A DNA stretch of 64,000 nucleotides from Actinomadura rayongensis (GCF_009831215.1 NZ_WUTW01000005.1:372001-436000); one strand, 5' to 3'. Shown: positions 1 to 9,062, counted from the stretch's first letter. Made by a program: numbers and translations. Notes: a model not told the origin generated them from the letters alone.

Positions 1-48
1 CCACGGCCTTATGACCTGCGGGGTCATCCTGGGACGAGGGAGGCAGCC

Positions 49-699
49 GTGACCGTACGAGCCGTGATCTTCGACATGGACGGGGTGCTGGTCGACTCCG
101 CGCCCGTCTGGGCGGACGTCCGGCGCGAGTACGTCCGCGACCGCGACGGCGCGTGGCCGCCGGGCACCGAGCGCCGCCTCATGGACATGAGCACCGACGA
201 GTGGGCCGAGTACCTGGCGCGCCGGCTCGTCCCGGGCGCGTCCGTGGACGACGTCGCCTACCAGGTCGTGGACCGGATGACCGAGCGGTACGCCGAGTCG
301 GTGCCGCTGCTGCCGGGCGCGGTGGACGCCGTCCGGCGGCTGTCGGAGCGGTTCGCGATCGGGCTGACCAGCTCGTCGCCGCGCTCGATCATCGATCTGG
401 TCCTCGGCAGGCTCGGCATCGCGGGCCTGTTCCTCGCGACCGTCGCTCCCGAGGAGGTCGACCGGGGCCGTCCCGCGCCCGACCCCTACCTCGCGGCGGC
501 GGCGCAGATGGACACCGACGTCGCCGAATGCCTCGCCGTCGAGGACTCCGCCGCAGGCCTGCGCGCCGCGCACGCCGCCGGGATGCCGGTGATCGCCGTG
601 CCGCACCCGGAGCGCCCGCCCGGCGACGCGCTCGGCTGCGCCGCGTTCGTGGCCGGTTCCCTGGACGAGATCACCGGCGACCTGGTGGCCGGGCTCTGA
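49..699 (+). CDS. HAD-family hydrolase (beta-phosphoglucomutase-like)
   Basis: A 216-residue HAD subfamily IA phosphatase. Motif I (DMDGVLVDS) lies near residues 9-17 with the nucleophile Asp and acid/base Asp two apart. Motif II is the Ser in the TSSSPR segment, motif III the Lys/Arg region around RPAPDPY, and motif IV the VEDSAAG acid pair. Residues in between form the alpha-helical cap typical of sugar-phosphate phosphatases and phosphoglucomutases. The GTG start has a strong AGGGAGG ribosome site five bases upstream. The substrate cannot be deduced from the sequence. recQ starts 44 bases downstream on the same strand, so the two may share a transcript, but no functional link is obvious. 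Confidence 0.85.
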   Translation: MTVRAVIFDMDGVLVDSAPVWADVRREYVRDRDGAWPPGTERRLMDMSTDEWAEYLARRLVPGASVDDVAYQVVDRMTERYAESVPLLPGAVDAVRRLSERFAIGLTSSSPRSIIDLVLGRLGIAGLFLATVAPEEVDRGRPAPDPYLAAAAQMDTDVAECLAVEDSAAGLRAAHAAGMPVIAVPHPERPPGDALGCAAFVAGSLDEITGDLVAGL

Positions 700-743
700 C
701 GCGTTCCGGCGCGACCGTCGCACCCGGCTCGTACGATGGAGCG

Positions 744-2576
744 ATGGTGCTGCCCCCCGCGACAGATTCCCCGGCTCTGGAGACGCTGCGGCGCGTCTTC
801 GGGTACGAGACGTTCCGCGACGGCCAGGCGGAGATCATCGAGCATGTCGTGGCGGGCGGCGACGCGCTGGTCCTCATGCCGACCGGCGGCGGCAAGTCGC
901 TCTGCTACCAGATCCCGGCGCTCGTCCGGCGCGGCACCGGCGTGGTGATCTCGCCGCTCATCGCCCTCATGCAGGACCAGGTGGACGCGCTGCGCGCCGT
1001 GGGCGTCCGGGCCGGGTTCCTCAACTCCGCGCAGGACGCCGACGACCGCCGCATGACCGAGGCCGAACTGCTCGCGGGCGAGCTGGACCTGCTCTACCTC
1101 GCGCCGGAGCGGCTGCGCGTCCCCGCCACCGTCGACCTGCTCGGCCGGATCGACATCGCGCTGTTCGCGATCGACGAGGCGCACTGCGTGGCGCAGTGGG
1201 GGCACGACTTCCGGCCCGACTACCTCATGCTGTCCGAGCTGCACGCCCGCTGGCCGGACATTCCGCGCATCGCGCTCACCGCGACCGCCACCGAGGCCAC
1301 CCGCGCGGAGATCGCCACGCGGCTCGGGCTGGAGGACGCGCGGAAGTTCGTGGCGAGCTTCGACCGTCCGAACATCCAGTACCGGATCGAGCCGAAGACC
1401 GACGCCAAGCGGCAGCTGCTGCGGTTCCTGCGCGAGGAGCACGCGGGCGACGCGGGCATCGTCTACTGCCTGTCGCGCAGCTCGGTGGAGAAGCACGCGG
1501 CGTTCCTCACCGAGAACGGCATCGAGGCCGTCCCGTACCACGCCGGGCTGGACCCGCACGTCCGCGCGGCGAACCAGGCGCGGTTCCTGCGCGAGGACGG
1601 GCTCGTCGTCGTCGCGACGATCGCGTTCGGGATGGGGATCGACAAGCCGGACGTCCGGTTCGTCGCCCACCTCGACCTGCCGAAGTCCGTCGAGGGCTAC
1701 TACCAGGAGACGGGCCGCGCGGGCCGGGACGGGCTGCCGTCGACGGCGTGGCTGGCCTACGGGCTGAACGACGTCGTCAACCTGCGGAAGATGATCGACT
1801 CGTCCGAGGGGGACGCCGAGCACCGCCGTCGGCTGAGCCGCCATCTGGACGCGATGCTCGCCCTGTGCGAGACGGTCGAGTGCCGCCGGACGCAGCTCCT
1901 GAACTATTTCGGCCAGTCCGGCGCCGCGTGCGGGAACTGCGACACGTGCCTTTCCCCGCCGGAGACGTGGGACGGGACGGTCGCGGCGCAGAAGGTGCTG
2001 TCCACGATCGTCCGGCTGGACCGGGAACGGCGGCAGAAGTTCGGCGCGGGCCACATCATCGACATCCTGCTCGGCAAGAAGAACGCGAAGGTCGAGCAGT
2101 TCGGGCATGACGAGCTGAGCGTTTTCGGGATCGGCACGGAACTGCGCGACACCGAATGGCGGGCCGTCGTGCGTCAGCTCCTGGCGCAGGGGCTGGTGGC
2201 GGTGGAGTCGATGTACGGGTCGTTGATTTTGACGGACGCGAGCGCCGAGGTGCTGCGCGGCGCCCGCAAGGTGCCGATGCGGCGCGAGCCGGAGCGGACG
2301 AAGCCCGCGAAGGCGAAGTCGGCGTCCAAGTCGCGGGCGCCGATCGAGATGCCCGCCGAGGCGCAGCCGCTTTTCGAGCGCCTGCGCGCGTGGCGGGGGG
2401 CGACGGCGAAAGAGCAGGGCGTGCCCGCGTACGTCATTTTCCACGACGCGACGCTGCGGGAGATCGCCACGCTTCGTCCGGCGAGCCTGGACGAGTTGGG
2501 CGGGATCAGCGGGATCGGCGAGAACAAGCTGGCCAAGTACGGCGAGCAGGTCCTCGCCGCGCTCGCCGAGGGCTGA
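744..2576 (+). CDS. recQ: ATP-dependent DNA helicase RecQ
   Basis: A 610-residue superfamily 2, 3'-5' DNA helicase acting in recombination and replication-fork repair. The order is standard: Walker A TGGGKS (Lys51), Walker B DEAH (Asp144-His147) followed by the RecQ-specific aromatic loop (QWGHDFRPDY), the second RecA lobe with the QETGRAGRDG motif VI, a zinc site (CRRTQLLNYF then CGNCDTC), a winged-helix RQC domain and a C-terminal HRDC domain ending in a helix-hairpin (ISGIGENKLAKYG). Residues 540-570 form a Lys/Ala-rich linker before HRDC. The ATG at 744 was chosen because the helicase homology begins right after it; the longer open frame upstream overlaps the HAD gene. It ends three bases from the convergent MMPL gene. 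Confidence 0.95.
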   Translation: MVLPPATDSPALETLRRVFGYETFRDGQAEIIEHVVAGGDALVLMPTGGGKSLCYQIPALVRRGTGVVISPLIALMQDQVDALRAVGVRAGFLNSAQDADDRRMTEAELLAGELDLLYLAPERLRVPATVDLLGRIDIALFAIDEAHCVAQWGHDFRPDYLMLSELHARWPDIPRIALTATATEATRAEIATRLGLEDARKFVASFDRPNIQYRIEPKTDAKRQLLRFLREEHAGDAGIVYCLSRSSVEKHAAFLTENGIEAVPYHAGLDPHVRAANQARFLREDGLVVVATIAFGMGIDKPDVRFVAHLDLPKSVEGYYQETGRAGRDGLPSTAWLAYGLNDVVNLRKMIDSSEGDAEHRRRLSRHLDAMLALCETVECRRTQLLNYFGQSGAACGNCDTCLSPPETWDGTVAAQKVLSTIVRLDRERRQKFGAGHIIDILLGKKNAKVEQFGHDELSVFGIGTELRDTEWRAVVRQLLAQGLVAVESMYGSLILTDASAEVLRGARKVPMRREPERTKPAKAKSASKSRAPIEMPAEAQPLFERLRAWRGATAKEQGVPAYVIFHDATLREIATLRPASLDELGGISGIGENKLAKYGEQVLAALAEG

Positions 2577-2579
2577 CCG

Positions 2580-5354
2580 CTACTCGTCGTCGGGGACCGT
2601 CCGCCAGACCCAGCCGCTGCCGGTCGGGCTGGGGACGATCTGGCGCCGCCCGCCGGACGTCCCGGGACGCCGCGGCTCCGGCGGGCCGTCCGCCCAGGGG
2701 CGCCACGGCTCGTCCGGGCCCGGCGCCTTGCGCAGCGGCGTGCGCGGCGCGTCGCCCGGAATCGACGCGTCCCCGCCCACCGGACGCACGTCCCCGCCCG
2801 CCGCGGGCGACGGCTCGGACGCGCGCGGCGCGGGTGCTGGTGGCGTGGGCGCGGGAGACGGCTCCGGCGTGCGCGGCGCGGACGTGCGCGGTGTGGACGC
2901 GTGCGGGCGCGACTCGGGCGGGGTCGGGGCGAGCGTGGGGGGGTCCGCCGGGACGTTCGCGAAGATCGACGTGCCGCGCACCGGGGTCTCGGCGCTCTCG
3001 GCCCACTGGACGCGGAAGGAGAACGGCTGGTCGTCCGGCAGCGGCGGCGGGGCGGCGGGCGCGGCGCCCGCGACGTCGCTGACCTCCCGCAGGTCGACCT
3101 TGGCGTGCAGGCCCGCGAGGAACCCCGGCAGCCACCAGTTCGCCGCGCCGAGGAACCGCATCGTCGCCGGGACGAGCAGCGCCCGCACCAGCGCCGCGTC
3201 CACCACGACCGCGACGAACATGCCGACGCCGATGAGCTTCACCACCGTGATCCCGGCCAGCCCGAACGCCCCGATGACCAGCAGGAACAGCACGGCCGCG
3301 CTGCTGATGATCCCGCCGGTGTACTGCATGCCCCGGGCGACGGCGGCGCGGTTGTCGTGCGTGTGGTCCCATTCCTCCCGGATGCGGCTGAGCAGGAAGA
3401 CCTCGTAGTCCATCGACAGCCCGAACACCACGGCCAGGATCAGGATCATGCTGGTCGCTTCGACGCTGTCGGTCGGCGTGAAATGCAGGATGCCCGCCAG
3501 ATGCCCGTACTGGAATCCCCACACGATCGCGCCGAACGACGCCCCGATCGACAGGACGTTCATCACGATCGCCTTGAGCGGCAGCAGGATCGACCCGAAG
3601 AACATGAACAGCAGCAGGAACGTCGAGGCGCCGACCACGGCCGCCATTTTCGGCAGGCTGCGCATGAGGCTCGCCATCTGGTCCGCCTGCATGGCCGTCG
3701 TGCCGCCGATGTCCAGATGCATCGGATAGCCGTTCTTCATGACGGTCATGCCGCGGATCCGCTTGACGAGGTCGAACGACCGGTCGTCCATCGGCGCGTA
3801 CTTGGTGTAGACCGAGATCCGCACCGCGCCGTAGTCCCCGGAATAGCCGCTGAACTTGGCCTGGTTCACGCCGGGCAGCTGCGCCAGCCGGAGGCGGAAT
3901 TCCTCCAGGTACTGCGGGATGTTGTCGCCCGCCCGCGACGGCCGCCAGTCCTTCGGAATGAGGTCGCCGGACACCACCACGTCGATCGGCTCGGCGGACC
4001 CGCTCGGGAATTCCTTCTGGACGGTCTCCACCACGGTCCGCGTCGTGCTGCCCTCGGGGAGCTGCCGGACGTCCAGCGCGCCGAACCGGATGTTCAGGAA
4101 CGGCCCGGCCATCACGGCGAGCGCCACCAGAACGATCGCGAAATACGGCAGCGGGTGCTTCATGACGCTCGTGCCGAGCCGGAACCAGAACCGGTCCTCC
4201 TGCGCCTTCGGGCTGCGCCGACGGCGCCACGGCATCTGCATCCACTCGACGCCGCGTCCGAACACCGCCAGCAGCGTCGGCAGCAGCAGCGTCGCGCCGA
4301 GGACGGCGACGAGGACGGTCGCGATCCCGGCGAGCCCGATCGTCCGCAGGAACAGCTGCGGGAACACCAGCAGGCCGGAGAGCGCGGCGGAGACGGTGAT
4401 GCCGGAGACGATGATCGTCCGTCCGGCGGTGGCCATCGTCCGTCCCAGCGCGGCCTGGCGCAGTGGCGCGACGACCCGCTTGTACGCCCTGCGCTTGGCC
4501 CGCCGCTCCCGCCGCGTCGGGAATTGCTTCCACGGTTTCCCGGGCGGGATCATGTGCTCGTCGAGGGCCTTGGCGTATTCCTCGCGATAGCGGCTGATGA
4601 TGAACAGCGAATAGTCGATCGCGAGACCGACGCCCATCATCGTGACGACTTCGAGCGCCATCGAGTTGACGTCCGTCAGGAACGAGATCGCGTGCAGGAC
4701 GGCGAGGCCGCCCAGCATCGAGAACAACGCGACGAACAACGGCAGGACGGACGCACCGACCGCGCCGAACAGCACGACGAGCAGCAGGAACAGCGGAATG
4801 GCGGTGATGGTCTCGGCCCGGACGATGTCCGCGACGACCTGCTCGCCGAACTCGGTGCCGAGTGGGAACGCGCCGCCGAGATGGGTGTCCAGGCCGGGCG
4901 CGGCCAGGCGGTCCTTGACCCAGAGGTAGTTGTCGGCCTTGGTCTTGTCGTCCTTGCCCGCCATCATCAGCGACACGATGGTCGAGCGGCGGTCCGCGGA
5001 CGCGAGGCTCTTGGCGTTCTTCTCGTCCAGCGTCCAGTACGACACCTCGGACGAGACGCGGTCCTTCGGCAGCCGCGCGAGGGTCGTGATGACGTCGCGC
5101 ATGTAGGACGGGTCGTCGACCGTCCGCGATTTGCTGCTGTAGAGGATGAGGATGTCGGGGTTGGTGCTCCCGAAATACGTCGAGCCCAGTTTCGTGACGA
5201 GCGACGACGACGATTTCGGGTCGTCGTAGCCGCCGTTCTTGAACTTCGCGAGGACGCCGAGGCCCCAGAAGCCCGCCACCAGGATCCCGCCGACGATCAC
5301 GACGAGGCCGATCCAGCGCCGCCGGTGCAGGAGCCGGCCCAGCCCCGTAAACAT
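2580..5354 (-). CDS. MMPL-family RND lipid transporter
   Basis: A 924-residue inner-membrane transporter of the MmpL/RND class, energised by the proton gradient and usually exporting lipids or lipid-linked molecules. A first membrane helix at residues 15-35 is followed by a large extracytoplasmic domain, a five-helix bundle with the GxGxxxDY signature (GVGLAIDYSLF), a second external domain and a second bundle (GLSMDYEVFLLSRI). The two DY motifs are the proton-relay positions of this family. The last 150 residues are a Pro/Thr/Ser-rich cytoplasmic tail. The start lies 12 bases after the stop of the acyl-AMP ligase, with GGAGG in the gap, so the two are almost certainly one operon. Confidence 0.93.
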   Translation of the reverse strand: MFTGLGRLLHRRRWIGLVVIVGGILVAGFWGLGVLAKFKNGGYDDPKSSSSLVTKLGSTYFGSTNPDILILYSSKSRTVDDPSYMRDVITTLARLPKDRVSSEVSYWTLDEKNAKSLASADRRSTIVSLMMAGKDDKTKADNYLWVKDRLAAPGLDTHLGGAFPLGTEFGEQVVADIVRAETITAIPLFLLLVVLFGAVGASVLPLFVALFSMLGGLAVLHAISFLTDVNSMALEVVTMMGVGLAIDYSLFIISRYREEYAKALDEHMIPPGKPWKQFPTRRERRAKRRAYKRVVAPLRQAALGRTMATAGRTIIVSGITVSAALSGLLVFPQLFLRTIGLAGIATVLVAVLGATLLLPTLLAVFGRGVEWMQMPWRRRRSPKAQEDRFWFRLGTSVMKHPLPYFAIVLVALAVMAGPFLNIRFGALDVRQLPEGSTTRTVVETVQKEFPSGSAEPIDVVVSGDLIPKDWRPSRAGDNIPQYLEEFRLRLAQLPGVNQAKFSGYSGDYGAVRISVYTKYAPMDDRSFDLVKRIRGMTVMKNGYPMHLDIGGTTAMQADQMASLMRSLPKMAAVVGASTFLLLFMFFGSILLPLKAIVMNVLSIGASFGAIVWGFQYGHLAGILHFTPTDSVEATSMILILAVVFGLSMDYEVFLLSRIREEWDHTHDNRAAVARGMQYTGGIISSAAVLFLLVIGAFGLAGITVVKLIGVGMFVAVVVDAALVRALLVPATMRFLGAANWWLPGFLAGLHAKVDLREVSDVAGAAPAAPPPLPDDQPFSFRVQWAESAETPVRGTSIFANVPADPPTLAPTPPESRPHASTPRTSAPRTPEPSPAPTPPAPAPRASEPSPAAGGDVRPVGGDASIPGDAPRTPLRKAPGPDEPWRPWADGPPEPRRPGTSGGRRQIVPSPTGSGWVWRTVPDDE

Positions 5355-5366
5355 GATCCTCCAGAG

Positions 5367-7163
5367 TTAGCCGCGGGAGGCGATCCGCGCCGCCGTCGTC
5401 AACAGCGCGCCGTCAAGGTACCTCTGCCGCGTCGCTGCTCTGGCGATCTTGCCACTCGACGTCCGGGAGATCCCACCCGGCTCGATGAGCACGAACTCAT
5501 GGACGCTCATCTCGTGCTCGACGTTGATCGCCGCGCGGACCGCCGACTCGACCTCCTCCAGGTCGAGGCGGCCGAGCGGGACGCGCCGGTTGCGCTCCGC
5601 CACGACGACCAGCCGCTCCGTCTCGTCCCCCGGGACGGCGAACGCCGCGACGAACTCCGGCCGGACGGCCTCGTGCGCCTCCTGCGTCGTCACCTCGATG
5701 TCCTGCGGGTAGTGGTTGCGGCCGTCCACGATGATCAGGTCCTTGATGCGGCCCGTCACGTACAGCTCGCCGTCGTGGACGACCCCGTAGTCGCCCGTCT
5801 TCATCCACGGCCCGGCGGGCAGCGCGCCCGGCTCGGCCAGCTCGCCGCCGAAGGTGCTCTGGCTGCGCTCGGAGTTGCGCCAGTAGCCACGCGCGGTGTT
5901 CGGTCCGTGGACCCAAATTTCGCCGACGGTGCCGTCCGGCTGCTCGGTGCGCGCCTCGGGGTCCACGATCGCGACGATCTGCCCGTACGGACGGCCGCAG
6001 GACACGAGCGTGTTCGCGTGCGGGGCGTCCGCCGGGCACTCCTCCAGGACGCCCTGCGTCAGCTTGTCGCGATCCACGGTGATGAGGCGCGGCGGGGCGT
6101 CCTCGGCCGCCGCCGACACGAACACCGTCGCCTCGGCGAGCCCGTAGCCGGGGGCCTGCGCGCCCGGCCGGAGCCCGGCGGGGGCCAGCGCGTCCGCGAA
6201 CGTCCGCAGCGTGGACGGACGGATCGGCTCCGCCCCGTTCAGGCACGTCGTGAGCCCGCTCAGGTCCAGCCCGGCGATCTTGTTCGGCTTCGCCATCGTC
6301 GCGACGTACTCGTACGCGAAGTTCGGCCCGGCCGTGTAGACGTTCTTGCCCGGACGGCTCGCGATCAGCTCCATCCACCGCATCGGGTTCATGATGAACG
6401 ACACCGGGTCGGTGTAGATCGCGTGGTCGCCGTTCACCAGCGGCAGCGCCATCGTCGCGATGAGGCCCATGTCGTGGAACAGCGGCAGCCAGCTCACCAG
6501 TTCGGGGTTCGGCCGGTCCGGCGCCCACCCCGCCCACAGCTGCGCGGCGTTCGCGGTGACGTTCCCGTGCGTGATCTCCACCCCGGCCGGACGCCGCGTC
6601 GACCCGGACGTGTACTGCAGGTAGGCGAGGTCGTCGAAGCCGATGGGCTCGTCCCGCCACGTCCCGGCGAGATCGGCGTCGACCTCCTCGGCGAACACGA
6701 TCTCCCGGGGCTGCGGGACGTCGTGGTCGGCGAGGAACTTCTCGACGTGCGGCAGCGCGTTCCGCGTCGTCACGATCACCGCGGGCTCGGCGTCGGCGTA
6801 CGCGCCGATGAGGCGTTCGGCGTGGCCCGGCAGGTCCGGCGAGAACAGCGGCACCGCGACGACGTGCGCGTACATCGCGCCGAGCATCGTCATCATGTAC
6901 TCGAGCGTCTGCGGCAGCAGCAGCGCCGCGCGCTCCCCGGGCTCGGCGACCTGCCGCAGCCGCGCCGCGAGCGCCCGCGCCCGCCGGTCGGTCTCGCTCC
7001 AGGTCAGCGTGAGGTGCGCGCCGGACGGCCGGAGGGAGTAGTCCACGAACGTGTAGGCGGGCGCGTCCGGCTTCTCCCTGGCCCAGCGCGCGACCCGCTC
7101 GACGAGCGGGGTGCGGCCGGAGCCGCCGGGACGGAGTTCGGGAAGCAGCGAACCCAGTGCCAT
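5367..7163 (-). CDS. Fatty acyl-AMP ligase (FAAL/FadD32-like)
   Basis: A 598-residue adenylate-forming enzyme that activates fatty acids as acyl-AMP. Seen motifs: the P-loop YTSGSTRRPAGV near residue 185, the substrate-pocket WLPLFHDMGLI, NGAEPIRPST, the A5 motif GYGLAEATVF, the hinge region TGDYGVVHDGELYVTGRIKD cut here at its end, and the C-terminal catalytic lysine in SRTSSGKI. The FHDMGL sequence and long C-terminal half resemble FAALs rather than acyl-CoA ligases, so transfer to a carrier protein rather than CoA is inferred. No polyketide synthase is nearby; the only partner is the MMPL transporter 12 bases downstream. The ATG has GGGAG nine bases upstream. Confidence 0.88.
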   Translation of the reverse strand: MALGSLLPELRPGGSGRTPLVERVARWAREKPDAPAYTFVDYSLRPSGAHLTLTWSETDRRARALAARLRQVAEPGERAALLLPQTLEYMMTMLGAMYAHVVAVPLFSPDLPGHAERLIGAYADAEPAVIVTTRNALPHVEKFLADHDVPQPREIVFAEEVDADLAGTWRDEPIGFDDLAYLQYTSGSTRRPAGVEITHGNVTANAAQLWAGWAPDRPNPELVSWLPLFHDMGLIATMALPLVNGDHAIYTDPVSFIMNPMRWMELIASRPGKNVYTAGPNFAYEYVATMAKPNKIAGLDLSGLTTCLNGAEPIRPSTLRTFADALAPAGLRPGAQAPGYGLAEATVFVSAAAEDAPPRLITVDRDKLTQGVLEECPADAPHANTLVSCGRPYGQIVAIVDPEARTEQPDGTVGEIWVHGPNTARGYWRNSERSQSTFGGELAEPGALPAGPWMKTGDYGVVHDGELYVTGRIKDLIIVDGRNHYPQDIEVTTQEAHEAVRPEFVAAFAVPGDETERLVVVAERNRRVPLGRLDLEEVESAVRAAINVEHEMSVHEFVLIEPGGISRTSSGKIARAATRQRYLDGALLTTAARIASRG

Positions 7164-7351
7164 TGGAAAAAACTCCCGGGGGATGGGCCGGACGGACGCA
7201 TCAGGCTGCGCTCCGTCGGCGGACGTGCGGCGGTGTGGCGCCGGGCGGGCGACGCTCGCCCCGGCTGACCGGCGGGACCGTGCGATGTGAAGCTACCCGA
7301 AGGTAAATGGACAGCGATATTAGCCGGGGACCACATTCGACGCGGACACGT

Positions 7352-7369
7352 TTGTCACCCCCGTGACAA
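7352..7369. promoter_or_regulatory. Palindrome upstream of the FAAL-MMPL operon
   Basis: A perfect inverted repeat TTGTCAC-CCCC-GTGACAA, seven-base arms around four cytosines, sits about 190 bases upstream of the FAAL start in a 235-base gap that otherwise holds no gene. The size and symmetry fit a dimeric repressor site; it could equally serve the 3' end of the neighbouring gene. The regulator is unknown. Confidence 0.45.
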
Positions 7370-7398
7370 CGCCCCCGCCCTCACCACCACGCCGTCTG

Positions 7399-8892
7399 TC
7401 ACTCTTCCCGCAACGCCCGACGCCGCCGCCAGACCCCCAGACACGCGCCCACCCACAGGATCGCCGTCTCAGCAAGCACGAACGCCGCAAGCACGACAAC
7501 CCAGTCACGCCCACTCCCCGCCCCGTCCTGCGCAGTGAGCGTCATCTCCCCCCGACCACCACCCCCGGCCACCGAAGGAGCAACAACAGGCACCCGAGGA
7601 GCAGCCTTGGGCAACCGAGGCACCCCACCCCCCAAAGCCCGCGGCAGTTCCCCCACCCCGGCCCCGTCCGCCGGACGAGACCCACCCCCCACCTCCGGCA
7701 AGCCCTCCACCTCATCCGAACGCGACCCCCCACCAGCCAAAAGCCCACCCACCCCACCGCCCACGCCTTCCCCCGGCCGAGACCCACCCTCACCAAGTTG
7801 CGCCAGCGCACCCGCCCCAGAACGCGGACGCGCCCCACCCCCCACCACCGAACCACCCGCAGCGTCCACGCCTCCGCGCGGAACACCCGCACCCGCACGC
7901 GGCCCACCGCCACCCGCAACGCACGGCAAGCCGCCCGCGCACACCACCGGACGCGGCACGCCGCCAACGTGCCCCGGCGCACCCGCGCCCCCACGCGGAC
8001 GCGGCCGGCCGCCCACCGCCGGGCGCAGCCCGCCACTGACGGCGTGCGCCGGGCCGCCCGCGTCCCCGCGCGGAACAGCCACGCCTGCGTGCGGACCGCC
8101 GCCCGCAAGGCACGGGGAGCCGGCGGCGCACGCCGTTGGACGAGGCCCGCCGCTGTCGGCATGTGCCGGGATGGCCGCGCCTCCGCGTGGAGCAGCGGCG
8201 CCCGCGCGCGGGCCGCCGTCCGCAAGGCACGGGAAGCCAGCCGCGCACGTCGCCGGACGAGGTCCGCCGTCGGCGTGCACCGGCGCACCCGGGCCCTCGC
8301 GCGGGACAGCATCACGCGGGTGCGGCGCGGTGGGCGCGGCGCGCGGAACGCTGCCTGCGGCGTCGGGCGCCGCGCCCGGCGTCGGGCGGCAGCTGCCGCC
8401 GACGTTAGTCGGGGCGTCCGCGTCGTCCGGGCCCCCGCGCGGGCGCGGCTGGTCGCCTGCCGCCGGGCGCAGCCCTCCGCCACTCGCGTGCGCCGGGCTG
8501 TTCGGGGCGGTCGCACCGCCGTGCGGAACAGTCGCGCCTGTGTGCGGGGCGCTGCCCGCGGGGCATGCCGGGCCGCTTTTCTTGGTGGTCGCGCATGCCG
8601 CCGGGCGAGGGCCATCGGCCGCGTCCTCTTGCGGGACGGCCGGGTGCGGCGCACTGCTTGCGGCGCGCGGGCAAGGTGAGCCGTCGGCGGCGGTGTGCGG
8701 CGGTTCTGGGGAGAGGTCGCCCAGGTCGATGTCCAGGAGGAGCGTCAGGGGGTCGGGCAAGGCGGGCGGCGTCGGGGAGGCTTCGGCGTTCGGGTGAAGG
8801 GTGCAGGGTGGGGTGGTGGCGGTGGCGGGGAGGGTGGGGAAGGTCAGGGTTGCTGCGGCCAGGGCTGTGAGGGTGGCGCGGGCCGTGTGCAC
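7399..8892 (-). CDS. Membrane-anchored Pro/Gly/Ala-rich Cys-repeat protein
   Basis: No family recognised. The 497-residue product has a signal-like N-terminus (hydrophobic residues 6-24 ending PATATT), a Pro/Gly/Ala/Arg-rich body, and a C-terminal membrane helix at residues 464-487 followed by four arginines, which suggests an exported stalk tethered in the membrane with a short cytoplasmic end. Residues 204-342 contain imperfect 39-residue repeats, each with a Cys-x5-Cys pair. The GTG start at 8892 was chosen for its AAGGGGGG ribosome site six bases upstream; the open frame continues to 9000 but into the regulator's promoter. Overlapping plus-strand frames are also open because of base composition, but lack a signal peptide and membrane anchor. 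Function unknown. Confidence 0.6.
   Translation of the reverse strand: MHTARATLTALAAATLTFPTLPATATTPPCTLHPNAEASPTPPALPDPLTLLLDIDLGDLSPEPPHTAADGSPCPRAASSAPHPAVPQEDAADGPRPAACATTKKSGPACPAGSAPHTGATVPHGGATAPNSPAHASGGGLRPAAGDQPRPRGGPDDADAPTNVGGSCRPTPGAAPDAAGSVPRAAPTAPHPRDAVPREGPGAPVHADGGPRPATCAAGFPCLADGGPRAGAAAPRGGAAIPAHADSGGPRPTACAAGSPCLAGGGPHAGVAVPRGDAGGPAHAVSGGLRPAVGGRPRPRGGAGAPGHVGGVPRPVVCAGGLPCVAGGGGPRAGAGVPRGGVDAAGGSVVGGGARPRSGAGALAQLGEGGSRPGEGVGGGVGGLLAGGGSRSDEVEGLPEVGGGSRPADGAGVGELPRALGGGVPRLPKAAPRVPVVAPSVAGGGGRGEMTLTAQDGAGSGRDWVVVLAAFVLAETAILWVGACLGVWRRRRALREE
7867..8283 (-). repeat. 39-residue tandem repeats with Cys-x5-Cys
   Basis: Within the preceding gene, two consecutive units (residues 204-241 and 242-280) follow the pattern P-x-H-A-D, GGPRP, Cys-A-A-G-x-P-Cys, L-A, GGP, A-G, P-R-G. 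A third, interrupted unit spans residues 281-342 with its Cys pair at 318/324. Pairs are at 216/222, 255/261 and 318/324. The repeats are degenerate at base level, so they are old or fast-diverging. Confidence 0.6.
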
Positions 8893-8962
8893 GGTTGTCC
8901 CCCCTTGGTGCGGCTCGGACGCCCCGGGGGGTGTTGTGCGGTGCACCGGGCTGTCTTGGTTA

Positions 8963-8986
8963 TTACCGACGATCCCCGGTCGGTAA
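8963..8986. promoter_or_regulatory. Inverted repeat in the divergent promoter region
   Basis: TTACCGAC and GTCGGTAA form perfect eight-base arms around an eight-base spacer, between the Cys-repeat protein gene and the IclR gene. It may be an operator for the leftward gene or a second site for the regulator. Confidence 0.5.
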
Positions 8987-8998
8987 CCCTTCGTGGTC

Positions 8999-9015
8999 AT
9001 TTCGCATAGTGAAAT
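8999..9015. promoter_or_regulatory. Candidate IclR-type operator
   Basis: ATTTCGC-ATA-GTGAAAT is a near-perfect 17-base palindrome (six of seven arm positions pair) located 48 bases before the IclR start codon. Short TTTCxx-xxx-xxGAAA palindromes are a usual form of IclR-family operator, so autoregulation is inferred. Confidence 0.55.
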
Positions 9016-9062
9016 CAGTTCTCCGTAGAATCGGGCGCGGGGCCGGGAGAGAGGAGCCGTCC

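Noticed and set aside
2901..7268. A 1455-codon open frame on the plus strand opposite the MMPL and FAAL genes
   Set aside because: It mirrors two well-supported genes, is dominated by Arg/Asp/His/Gln/Pro as expected of GC-rich antisense frames, and has no domain.
7535..8797. A 420-codon Pro-rich plus-strand frame opposite the Cys-repeat protein
   Set aside because: It has no signal peptide or anchor and no ribosome site; its repeats are the antisense image of the minus-strand repeats. Not fully excluded.
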